This document shows positions 50,701-60,714 of a stretch of DNA of 64,000 bases, piece after piece (within the stretch, counting starts at the first letter, position 1; each line of letters opens with the position of its first letter). Made by a program: the position numbers and the translations under genes. The notes beneath the pieces are model-generated. The model saw only the letters and a list, made by a program, of their open reading frames with translations, made no database searches and had not been told where the DNA came from. This DNA is from Acanthaster planci (taxonomy: Eukaryota > Echinodermata > Asteroidea > Valvatida > Acanthasteridae), in assembly GCF_001949145.1 (NCBI RefSeq), contig NW_019091437.1, forward strand, positions 296,754-360,753, written 5' to 3'.

Positions 50701-51295
50701 CATAAATTGAAGGTACACGTGTCAGCTGCAGTGTGGTTTTCTGTATTACAATCTGAATTTCTGTTTCAAATGAATGGTGTAGATGGAGTCTTTATCAAAA
50801 TATGAAAACTTCCCCTAATTACAAAATTCAAATGTCAGACCAAGGTTATTGAACATGATAACATTTATAGTCAGTGAGCATTGTGGAAAAGGATATGGTT
50901 CTTAACTGGAGGGCTTTCTCACTGATGCCCTTGCTAACGTTAATAAACAAGTTTGTGAAATAATCGAATGTGATAATTTTGTTCAGATAAGTAACATATG
51001 ATCATCTTGCCAAACTTCAGCTTGAGATTAAAATCGACAGGACAGATCTGTCATATGCCCAGGTAAAATTGTCAGAAGGACTCACTTTCAGTTGAGCAGA
51101 CATTTAGAAACAGTTTAAAGGATAGACATTCTCTGTCACTTTTTCTGACTGGTAGGGGCCTAGCTGTAATTTTCTAGTCCTAATTGTATGCTTTAAATGT
51201 TTGCTGAACCAAGCTATGGCATTGGACAGAAAGTGCTCTATAAATTTCAAAAGTTACCAGACATGCTGGCAGTCTGTATTTTTTTATGTAGTTAC
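47770..51295. other. No supported gene
   Basis: Minus-strand frames at 48200-48469 and 48486-48713 are open and of ordinary composition, but the plus strand of the first interval is also open and no splice or start signals favour either. G-rich runs lie near 49500-49670. No transposon ends were recognised. Confidence 0.5.
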
Positions 51296-51299
51296 CTAA

Positions 51300-51470
51300 C
51301 ACGGGCATTTCACAGTAGAGTGCCTCCAAGAGTTTGCAACACGTTGGCCAATCACAATGTGCGAAATCTGTTGACCCTTTCCAAATGCGCATTGGGTCGA
51401 CAGATTTCGTGCATTGTGATTGGCCAACGCGTTGACAAATGTTGGAGGCACTCTGTTGTGAAATGCCTGC
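51300..51470. mobile_element. Palindromic foldback MITE (family 2), copy 2
   Basis: About 170 bp forming a near-complete hairpin: the left arm includes GGGCATTTCACAGTAGAGTG, CCTCCAAGAGTTTGC and GTTGGCCAATCACAATG, and the right arm mirrors each block, ending CACTCTGTTGTGAAATGCC. It shares the centre (GTTGACCCTTTCCAAA, CATTGGGTCGACA) and the TTGGCCAATC blocks with copy 1 at 43932-44098. Arm pairing is closer here than in copy 1 in the inner half. Confidence 0.93.
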
Positions 51471-51474
51471 AGTT

Positions 51475-52610
51475 GAGGGTCTTATGATAAAGAAATACTC
51501 TAAAATAATATCTTCAACTCATCATTTGTACTTTCATTAATACTCGTAAATATATTTGATATTTATGAAATAATTTGGCTGCTTTCCAGAAAATAGAAGG
51601 AACGGTTGTTTATTAATTTGTTGTTAGAATGTAGTAAATTGTGACAAATCCAACATTGTCAAGTTGGAGTGCCATTCGGGTTGTCTTAAAAATTCAAGTG
51701 ACAGTGGAGGAGAAATGCCCTTTGTACATTTGTGTAAAAGATAGTTTGGTATTCATTTATAAAAGGAAAAGACCTGAATGTATTAATTTAAAACAGAAAA
51801 TGGTACTGATGCAAAATTGAAGTGTCACTGCTTATCTGTACCTAGTCCTTGAAGGATCTACAGGTATTAGAGATTGATTTTTTTTTCGCGGTTGTGAATG
51901 GCGACGCAAAAGTCTGTACGTGAATGGGAGATAAAAATTAATCACTCCAGACGTACATTTAATCAGATTGTGGAAGTTGTACTTCAAAATAACAAAGCAG
52001 ATGTGTTTTCCACCAAACGAAACCAGTAAGTCAGTTTTGGGGAATGATTAAACAAAAACGTGACTTGCATTTTATTCCGGGGAAGATGCATCTGGCATTT
52101 TGCCCAAATGTACTTTTGAGGTGAAATCAACAGAGTTTCATTTCTAGGAAACCACGCTCCAAAATCATGAATGTGCAGCAGATCTGTCGACGTACCGCAG
52201 GATGGGAAAGTTTGTGCTGTGCCCCCCATCTGGTAAAACTGTTTCTCAGGGATACGTGCTACCGCTTAATGGACCGAGCAAACAAGTACATCCAGTTCGA
52301 AAACGATTTCGCTGTTGACAGATTGCATTTTGAACATAATTTGATTCAAAATTATTCCCCCCCCCAAAATCCCAATTTTATACCTATTTTCCTTCCAATT
52401 TAAAAACCGGGTCCGCTTGGGAAGAGATGTCCGATGTGAACGAGAGATAACCTTGCATGTTGCAGCTGTTTCAACCTTTCCCAAGAAATTGTTGAATAAT
52501 TTAAATCGGTTTCATCCGGGCATGGTGCCTAATATGCAGTCAATGTGTCATCTGTTCGAAAGCTGAACGACACGTGCAGCAGACATTACGTCATGACATA
52601 GTCTGATGAC
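51475..52610. other. No supported gene
   Basis: AT-rich up to about 52100, then gradually richer in CpG toward the next region. No exon was recognised. Confidence 0.5.
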
Positions 52611-52614
52611 CACA

Positions 52615-53300
52615 GTCATCACAATTGGTACGGTAAGTCGCTTGAGACCCCGCCCCCGGGAGGGGACAATGTACATAGAATTTTTTACATTAACGCTTCC
52701 ACTTAAAAACGGACAAAACTATCCATTGCCTCTGGCATTCCAAAAAGGGCTTGAATTGGCTGGCTGACGGTGATGGTTTTCATCGGTGCGTCTCGTCTGC
52801 CGAGTACCCACCGAAGCTCCCATGGTCTGAAGTGCTGAAGCGACACAAAAAGCACGTTGGCGCTCCGTGGTCGCTAGGAAGACGGGACAGGGATGCAAAC
52901 GTAAGTAGACAACCGTGACGGAACTCGGTACGAGACAGCAGGTTTTTTGTCGGCAAGATAGGGTAATTTGAAGGAAAACCGCTGCCAACGACGGGGCTAG
53001 GTTTTGAAATGTTGCCCTCCAGATGTCCCCTGTCCTTGAGTTGTTGGGGTCCGCATCAAAACGAAAACGGCAGGTCTCGTTTTTTTATGAATATAAATGG
53101 AAATTGCGGGCAATTCGGTACACGATATAAAATTAAAGGAAAGTACGAACAAAATGGAGGCCTTATGCATTTTTGTCAAAAATTTGTTATGATTTACTTG
53201 ATTTTATGCTCTGTGTTGTGCAAGTCAATGTTACATCTACCGGAAACTGCGTTGAGGGTAAGTTATCACTCGTGCTTGGGTGCGTTTTCAGGCGTAACAG
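52615..53300 (+). promoter_or_regulatory. CpG-rich putative promoter and 5' exon region
   Basis: CpG is clearly more frequent here than in the flanks, and three strong plus-strand donor sites occur within 650 bp: TACG|GTAAGTCGC near 52630, AAAC|GTAAGTAG near 52900 and GAGG|GTAAGTTA at 53258. Clustered donors with no acceptors between them suit alternative first exons. A GC box-like CCCCGCCCCCGGGAGGGG lies near 52650. No TATA box was identified. Promoter activity is inferred. Confidence 0.4.
53165..53257 (+). CDS. Candidate first coding exon with signal peptide
   Basis: From ATG at 53165 the frame runs 31 codons and stops exactly before GTAAGT at 53258, leaving phase 0. The peptide starts MHFCQKFVMIYLILC and continues SVLCKS, the layout expected of a secretory signal: a short basic start, a hydrophobic core, then small or polar residues. 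It then reads MLHLPETALR. The frame is open upstream to 53009, so an earlier start is possible, and the ATG context is not strong. Downstream exons were not identified; a 48-bp phase-0 stretch before GTAACT at about 53690 is a weak candidate. Confidence 0.35.
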
Positions 53301-54000
53301 GTATCTCGTCAAATTAACAAGGCTGCCATGGACAGTATGCGTCTGTTAAGTTTTCACAATTATTTTTCAAAGTACAGCGCTACCGTCGATTAGAACGATG
53401 TCGCGCTATAAGCCGATCGTGTATGAAATACCCAGCTTTACTTTCCCGTTTCAAAACAATTGTCCTTAGCCACAAATTACTAAGAAATGTGATTCGCTGA
53501 TGAAAGAATTATGGGCAAATAACGCGTGCAGTGATAGTAAAAAAAAATGCACAAATATTAAGCGTTCGTGCAGATCGACTGATCGCGCCGAACATTCACA
53601 TTGTATTCGAGCAGAGTGAAGCAACAATGGTAATATTGCAGATGCACGTATACGAAAAGAATCAGTCTACAAATTCCTTTCCAATGAGGGTAACTGAGAT
53701 CCACTTTTGGGTCCCCAGGCAGTGGCGTAACTGTTGAACTTGGGGTCCCCATTTTCTAGAGGAGTTCGGTCAGCGTAAAAAAAATAAACAAAAAGAGCAA
53801 GGTGGACTATTGCCAGGCCTCGAATGGGGCTGGTGACAACCATGGGGTCTTAGGTTATTAGGTCCCGTTCCTTAATTTGGGTTACTTCTCAATAGCACAT
53901 ACCTTCGAGTTCTTGCTACTTTGTCCCTATATTTCAATAAATAACTGAAAATTACGCCGATTTATGTCCACATCAAGAAAGCCAACAAAAACAAACTTTT
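53300..54000. other. No firm gene; fragment of a transposon-like end
   Basis: CpG remains fairly frequent to about 53600. GCAGTGGCGTAAC at about 53721, followed by GGGGTCCCC, resembles the CAGTGGCG end motif of the element at 56086-56349 and is probably a truncated relative. Confidence 0.4.
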
Positions 54001-54004
54001 TAAT

Positions 54005-56080
54005 TCAATGCTTTCATGTTTTATTGTAAAATATACACAGACCTGATCTCAACTGTACATAGCACATTTACTTGAAATCATGTACATGATAAAATGCATT
54101 ATTACATGTTTGTACAAACAATTCTTTAGTCTAAAGGAAAATGCCATATACTGTAATTTTGAAAAGACAGTTTAAATATGCTAATAAAGTTAGGTAAAAA
54201 TGAGCAGAGAATCCATTTGCTTCAAAATTACAAAACTGACTAAGCATATCCTCAACACTGTAATATTTTGACAGCTATTTCGCTACAGACAGATTGAGAA
54301 ACTGCTATCATTTTAATATTGGCATTGGAGAAAAAAAGCAATTGAAACAACCATCAAGGCACTTGGCTCATTTTTCAAGTTTCACTCTACTTATTCAGGG
54401 GAAACTTGAAAATGATAAAGGTAAAAAAAAAAATTCACACTGCTTCAATATGATGAACCTCACTCGCTGGAAATGACTGTAAAATTTTTATAACCTGCAG
54501 TTGATGTACATTGTTTAGTAAAAACATTTTGCTCGTGTAATTTTGTAGGAAGCAATGGGCACTCGGTGACTCGTAAAAAGCCCATCATTTTCCTATCAAA
54601 AGAGATATTGTGAAGGAGGACAGACACTTTTCACTGTGACAGGGTAAAAAAAATGGGTCTACTCAAAAAGACCTCATTGTCTTTCAAGACTTATCAAAGT
54701 AACAGTTGCAAATGATGCAATACTCTGCAAATCTTGGTTATCTGATAAATCCCCACAAAACCAGAAAGTGATCTACTAGGCCTCTAATATTTGGAAAGAA
54801 ACACTGTATAAAGCACTTCCAACTGGTGAAAAAATACTTCCTTTAAGAAACTTACTGTGTAGCACAATGGCAAAAACACACAAGATTACCCAGTCCGACA
54901 ACCTCAACCCTATTTTGAGACACAAAGCAGTCTGCAATGAGCTCTAATGGCCAACTAGTTGCATGTTCTTTGAATATTTCAAAAGATACTGTAATTTGGT
55001 GCAGTAGCTACTGATAATTGGACATAAGGATACAGAAGTTTCTACAAGAGATTATATGAAGGAATTAATTATATACATGTTTGATATTCTCACTGGGCCA
55101 TCCACCTTCTCAGTTTATCTCATGAAATAAACACCTGTTGTCTGAAAGTCTCACAGAACAAAGGCAAATAGCTTAAAGGCGGCTAGTAAAGACTTGAAGA
55201 TTCAAGAAGATTGGGATGACAGTTTGTCCAATCCCATCTGTCACCTAATCTGTACTATTTAACAGTACAGTCTCTTGGGGGTTTGTTTTGGGTTTTTTTA
55301 CATCAGAATCACAAGAGTTTCTGCGGCATTATCCACTGTGAACGGTTCAGGAGTGAAGAATCCAAGAATTGAATTATCATGACAGGAAAAACTATGACAC
55401 TTCCTGTTTTTTTTTCTGTGGGGGATGAAAAGAATGTTAAATTGCCACAGGTACAACACTTATTTTAACTTGAAGAGCAGAAGCAATTTTCACTGCAAGC
55501 TTCCTTTCATATTAAATGCATAGCCCCAAAGATACTTTCCCAGGCCAGAAAGCAAAAGGCCCAAGTCTAGCCAACTGAAGTGCCTAAATAGAATTATATA
55601 TTGCTGAGTCAGGCCTCAACCTTAGCAGTAGATCAGCGTACAAGTTCCAGTAAAAACTTCTGTGGGCTAATAAAACACACATTATTTAACTTGTCCAGCG
55701 GGCTAATAAAGAGAACACCTACGTGGTTGAAACTGTCTTTTGTATGTCTTATTTGTAAAGATGAATAAAACAAAGGTTAACTTGCTGGGCAGGCAAGTAT
55801 AAAAAAAAAAGTTTCAGGACAAGGCCTAGCTGGGCTCCTCAATATTCTTAGTAAAATTCTGTGAAAAGAAAATGGCAGCAATTCACATCAAAGAGCAACC
55901 TGGCTTATAAATTATCTCTGTTGGCAACATTTTCTTGCACTGAAGTTCGTGGAATTTGCCTCAGATTACCAAGTCATATTAAAGTTACATACATGTACAT
56001 GTACTTTGAATATCAGCACCCAGGTGCATATATCTAAAAGCTGTCACTTTGTCAGCACTTTTTAGCCATCGTTGTTTCAT
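54005..56080 (-). other. Possible minus-strand 3' UTR with poly(A) signal
   Basis: AATAAA on the minus strand at 54025-54020 lies at the low end of a 2-kb AT-rich stretch free of recognisable transposons and of good exons. This would be a natural 3' end for the minus-strand CIMIP1 gene or for an unseen minus-strand gene. A 3-kb UTR on a protein of about 140 residues would be unusual, so the link is uncertain. Confidence 0.22.
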
Positions 56081-56085
56081 GCAAC

Positions 56086-56349
56086 CAGTGGCGTAGCAGG
56101 GGTGGGTGAGTCCTGGGGGCTCATACCCCCCCCAATTCCCGGTGGGGAAAAAAAAAAATGAATGAAAATAAAAACTTGCCCCCATAACCCACACCAATTA
56201 AAGCTGGTGCCCCTCCCCCATAAGATGCTGGTGCCCCTCCCCCATAAGATGCTGGTGCCCCTCCCCCATAAGATGCTGGTGCCCCTCCCCCATAAGATGC
56301 TGGTGCCCCCTTTGTGCCCCCCACTAGAAAAATCCTAGCCACGCCACTG
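56086..56349. mobile_element. hAT-like non-autonomous element
   Basis: CAGTGGCGTAGC at the left end pairs with GCCACGCCACTG at the right end. Between them lie C-rich text, an A run and a 24-bp minisatellite. The termini fit the CAGTG...CACTG style of hAT elements, but flanking 8-mers (CATGCAAC and CATATGCA) are not a clean target duplication, so the family is an inference. No transposase frame. Confidence 0.6.
56203..56313. repeat. 24-bp minisatellite inside the hAT-like element
   Basis: Four units of GCTGGTGCCCCTCCCCCATA plus AGAT start at 56203, 56227, 56251 and 56275 and are identical or nearly so, with a part-unit from 56299. The minus strand reads as GGGAPASY repeats only because 24 is divisible by three. 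Confidence 0.95.
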
Positions 56350-57137
56350 CATATGCATGCACTTTCAGATATTGTAAAAAGATAACATCTGCATTATGTT
56401 GATTAATTCATCTTTAATAGAAACACTTAAATGGAATCGACACTTTTCTCCTATGTTTTTACTACTTCAGTTTCAACCATTCTTGAGTCCGAAATCATTA
56501 AATCCTTCAACCAGTCGATACTAATAGCCAGACAGTATTAATGTAACTGAAATTCAAAGCAAGGTTGTGACATAGGTAGGCATTCACTGTTCTTTTGTTA
56601 GGGAAATTAGAACCGAGTTGCGGGGGACATTTCTGTGTCCCCACAACATTTTTGATCCCACAAAATAGGTGAAATGTTGAGTGTACGTCCCCACAACTAT
56701 GGTGTGGGAGAGTGTGTATTGACTCTTGAGCTCCCCATATTGTCGATGACTCTAACACGGTATTCCACTAAATATTCACTTGGGGAGAATAAAAAAGGCC
56801 AGCAAGATTAGAATGGTTAACAGCAGAAGTTTGGAGATTTGATAATGGTACCTAATTTATGTGGAAGCTTTCTTTGTACCGTGTGTACATACAGATCTTG
56901 CAATAGGATGATTAATTATTTCATGATCCATTCTTTACCAAACTACACTGGCAGTGAATACAGTGATACATTTCAACAGTAATAAAAATATGTTCTCCGT
57001 ATTTATACCTCCAGCAGACCCTTTGTCTCCTAAGTCTTTTTGAGAAACACTTCCTTGTGTCCATCAAGGGTAATATTAATTATCACTGACTCCAAGTAGT
57101 TTTTCCCGCTCCATGTACCAGCTGGTGTATGGGGCAG

Positions 57138-57395
57138 CTACTCAATTCCTTCCGCTGGCCAATTGAGTTGCTTAACAAGTCCTCCCTTGGGCCGGGCATA
57201 CGACCCATACTTCTCAAGCCGGTGCTCCTGGTACCCTGATCTCCAGCCAATGGAAGCACTGGAGGTCTGAGGGAAGGGCTTAGGTGAAGGTAGGACTGTG
57301 ATGTATCTTGAGATGGGGGTGATAGGTGGCAACGTCAGGGGTGGGGGAAGCTCGATCTTTTTAATCTCTCGCTTCTGGAAGTCATCTTTTACCAA
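57138..57395 (-). CDS. CIMIP1: CIMIP1 (C20orf85/LLC1) homologue, last coding exon
   Basis: This exon encodes the C-terminal 85 residues of a ciliary microtubule inner protein 1 homologue. In vertebrates the protein is a structural component of motile cilia, bound inside axonemal doublet microtubules. The acceptor is TTCTCTAG (AG at 57397-57396) and the frame enters in phase 0, starting LVKDDFQK. Family landmarks appear in order: KKIELP, then PITPISRYI, then VLPSPKPFPQT, then SIGWRSG, and the terminal LNWPAEGIE before TAG (57140-57138). Human C20orf85 has matching KIELP, PVTPVEKYI, PSPPVPQT, IGWRS and LCWPKQG blocks at the same spacing. The middle of the tail, between IGWRS and WP, is the most diverged part. 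No frameshift or internal stop. Confidence 0.93.
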   Translation of the reverse strand: MVKDDFQKREIKKIELPPPLTLPPITPISRYITVLPSPKPFPQTSSASIGWRSGYQEHRLEKYGSYARPKGGLVKQLNWPAEGIE

Positions 57396-59465
57396 CTAGA
57401 GAACATAAAAGACATGTTGGGTAGAAACCAATCACTAGTTTTAGTTTCAATGTCAAGTTTTACTGTAACACATCTACCTTTAGAGTTAATGTACACTGTT
57501 CCACTCCCTTGAGAGACAGCTAAAAAGACATCTATTTGCTACATGCAAATAATATTTTGAAAACAGAAACACTCATACTACGATGATAATCCGTGCATGT
57601 TCTGATTAAAGGCATATGACAGCAAAGCCTCAACAACAGTGAACCCAGTGGTGTCATGATGGTTCACACATAACAGGGATCTCCATTTCACAGATGACCT
57701 ATTTTACAGACCTGTGAAGACGGCCTTAGTCTGACCAAAATGTATGATGTTGACAGCTTGAACATTACGCACATTCATTTTTGTCTAAGAATCATACTGT
57801 AAGAACCCTATCTGGGCAATGATGCACAAACATGACGATACTGATGATGAGTATTTGACAAACAAGGAAGGATCATATCACTGCTAGAGCAGATGTGACC
57901 AAAAGCACGTAATTTGAATGCCGATTCAGCTTAACACAAACAACAGTAGAAGAGCCAGCATTTATAAACTGGGATAAGGATAACCAAGCTAAAGCGAAAT
58001 CCAAACATGCACAGCACATACAAATATGTAGCATAAACCGCTCTTCTAGTTGAAAAAAATTTACATACCCGCCTGGGCCTCTCCAAGAAAAACTTTGAAA
58101 AATATCTCTGGTGACCAGCAATGATGGAGATGGAATTTAAGGCGGTAAAATAATGAAGTAATGCTCCCAATTCAGAACTTTTCTCCCTTATGCAACAAAT
58201 ACCACAAATTAAAACATATCATCCACCAAAAATGCTAAGATAAACTCTGCATGCAGGGCATCAAAGATTGATTTTATTGATCCCTGTACACAGATGTGCT
58301 GTGCTTGTTAGTTCATATTCCTTTGCTCTGATTAGTATCTAACTTTCAATTTGATTTACACATGTATTTGTATCACTCATGAGGTGACTTTCTTAGAACT
58401 ATACTGAAAACACAGCAAGAGAAAGACAGCAGTTTTTGAAAGAAAAAGAACAATGATTGTGTGAATTCTACCATCGACAAAATTTCAAGGGGGCTGCATC
58501 CACAGCCCATGAGTGGGACAGCTCATAAACACATCCTTGAGACAGTTATTACCCTAGTCAGTGTGAGGCTCATAATTATAAGTGACTAAGTCATTAGGCA
58601 GACTTGTAATGCAAACCTGAGACTAGGGCAGGTGCAGACATGTAATAATAGCACAGAACTCCAGATGGCTGCCCTCCACAGCCACCTGCCCTTGTATCTG
58701 CCCCTCCCTCCAGGTGATAGGAGTATCATCTGCTTGTCTAGACTATAATGCCCACTGGTCAAGGCCAGTTTGAAATTTTGTGTGTGTAAAGGAGAAAAAT
58801 ACAGACTCCATATGAAGTATTACTGGTGCCTTGTGATGCAGTAACCTTGCCTACTTAAACCTGATAGTCACGTTTTCAATGACCGGCCCATTAACTCTGG
58901 TCATCTGGTCATTTATCTTGCTGGAAGCCGATAAGACTGGTCTGGCTGGCAATCAGTCATGGACTTGGTGTCCTTCTACCGGGCAGTTTTCATACAGTCT
59001 TCACACATTACTGTAACTGCACCCAACTATGGCGGCTTACAATGGGATAAAGCATCAAAGTTCACTTGGCATGTTGATCCATACCAGTGAATTCAATGTT
59101 TGCACTTGACATTCACAGAAAATGCACAGTAAATGAGATCCAGAAGGTTAACGACAACTGCTGCTCCATCTGTCACTGTCTGTCGAACTTCTCAAACCCT
59201 TTCCGCCAATCCCAAGCCATGACAAATGTAACATAAGGCAGAAACCGCAATTCCCTAAAGAACATCAAATTAATGATTTCTCCTAAAAACAGGATCTGGA
59301 AAGTAATCCACTTTACGCATTGCTTTGTATCATGCCAACTCAAAAACTGAAGACTTGTAAGGTATGTAAACAAAAAAGAACATAAAAAGCAAAAACAAAA
59401 TAGTGTTTTTTTACAAGAATGTCATCAGTTTTATCAAGGAAAAATTAGGGCTTAGGGATACTCAC
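57396..59465 (-). other. Intron of the CIMIP1 homologue (2,070 bp)
   Basis: The intron begins GTGAGTAT after the exon at 59466-59547 and ends TTCTCTAG before 57395, both standard. It interrupts the gene in phase 0. It contains no recognisable transposon and no other convincing exon. Confidence 0.85.
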
Positions 59466-59547
59466 ATCATTGTAACTTGTCCGGAGGAATCCCCAGTCAT
59501 TTGGCCATCGGCGTGCAGCATCTATTTCATACTTGATGTGATCTTTC
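59466..59547 (-). CDS. CIMIP1: CIMIP1 homologue, middle exon
   Basis: This 82-bp exon carries the most conserved part of the family: KDHIKYEIDAARR, then WPNDWGFL, then RTSYND. Human C20orf85 has WPQNWGFL followed by TTPFEEL at this place. The acceptor is CATTTTGTAG after a T-rich tract (AG 59549-59548). One base completes a codon begun in the upstream exon, 27 codons follow, and the donor is GAT|GTGAGTAT (GT 59465-59464). Splicing to 57395 gives SYNDLVKDDF in frame, matching the family across the junction. This junction is the best proof that the locus is an intact gene. Confidence 0.93.
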
Positions 59548-59686
59548 CTACAAAATGAACAAAATATGCACAAAAGAAAAAAATCAACTCTCTGGGCTAC
59601 TCATTCACTGATACTTACAAGGTGGAAAGGAAAGCATTTAACAAGTGAAATGCAGTAGTATCCCAGGATGGGTGGTTCATTCTCAC

Positions 59687-59721
59687 CTCCATTCCTGGGC
59701 CCCTCTTCTTTGAAATGCACG
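59687..59721 (-). CDS. CIMIP1: CIMIP1 homologue, upstream exon (5' boundary uncertain)
   Basis: On the minus strand an open stretch ends at GGAG|GTGAGA (exon end 59687), leaving two bases that join the G at 59547 to make an arginine. The joined peptide reads GAQEWRKDHIKYE, matching the conserved tryptophan-plus-basic block that precedes the middle exon in this family (DEIWK in human). The frame is open back to 59787. I place the acceptor at TTCTCAG (AG 59723-59722), giving 35 bp, but AAG and CAG sites further up are possible and would add SEYRKSVNYSQ. No in-frame ATG lies in the stretch, so the start codon is in an unseen exon. The intron to the middle exon is 139 bp. Confidence 0.7.
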
Positions 59722-59759
59722 CTGAGAATAATTCACTGACTTGCGATATTCAGAAACAT

Positions 59760-60480
59760 CACCAGCAATCCCATGAATGTTGTGAATTCAATATGAAAAC
59801 AATGCTTGACAATGATTCAGTACTATAACAATATGAAATATTAACATGCCATACAATGTATATAAGCTGCTTGTACCCCTAGGATGTTATATTCAATTTC
59901 ATGGTGATCTGTACTGACGGTGTCAATGTAGGAAAAGCGCGATTGCAGTCAGCTACCCTTAGATTCCACATAATGACTCCAACAAAAATGCCCAAGACAG
60001 TCCCTATGGAAGATTGGTGATGACACCTAATAGTAACTGGATGTCTCCAAGGATCTGCTGCAGTTCAGTTTGCACACTGTGTGGCATGTGGGGGAAGGGG
60101 GCTGCCCCCGTGGGACTTTTTTGGGGGAGGGGGGAGTCGCCATGTTACCTGTAGTGCGTTGATATACATAACTTTAGTGTAGACATCTGTCTAGAATCAA
60201 ATTGAACTGACCCCCTTAAAAATAGTCATGATCCCTGTTGTCCCCACCCCCAGAAGATCCTGGCTACATTACCGGCTTTGGAACAAAGATGGAGCTGCAA
60301 TAACTTGCAAACATATCTGCTTATTGTGCATGAGATTCACATGGACCCATGGACTCATGATTTGTGGCATGTGGTCCATGGTACATGTATTAGTTCGTTT
60401 GAATTTCTGCCTGCACTGTCCTCTGAGATACACACCTTATTGTGAGCGACCGCTCTATTGGCAATTGCTTGTCTGGGCAG
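59760..60480. other. No supported exon; transposon-like remnant
   Basis: GC-rich runs near 60085-60135, and CCTGGCTACATTACC near 60255 that resembles the CCTAGCCACGCCACTG end of the hAT-like element at 56086-56349. Probably a degraded relative. The first exon of the CIMIP1 homologue could lie here or beyond, but I could not find it. Confidence 0.4.
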
Positions 60481-60484
60481 TCCA

Positions 60485-60708
60485 CTCCAAGCAGACGTAA
60501 CGATAGTCCCTTGGTCCCTTGGCGGGAACTCACCGTGTGCACGTACAGCTTTTTGCACATTTGGCACAGGACATGCTGAGCATGTGCAATCAATTTCTGT
60601 TTGAATGCACAGTCTATACTGTACAACAAGCACATTATGCCAAAGCCATGGTTGAAAGACTTCCCACTGGTGTGTCTCCTCTTTGCCTCTGAGGATGCAC
60701 TTCAACTT
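60485..60708 (-). repeat. Dispersed repeat A, copy 3
   Basis: Read on the minus strand it follows copy 1: AAGTTGAAGTGCATCCTCAG, GGCAAAGAGGAGACACC, ATGTCCTGTGCCAAATGTG, CTGTACGTGC, GGTGAGTTCCCGCC and AAGGGACC. It carries the longest open frame over the family (60355-60810, 151 codons), but that frame reads antisense to the repeat and is not kept in the other copies. Confidence 0.7.
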
Positions 60709-60714
60709 AAGGCA

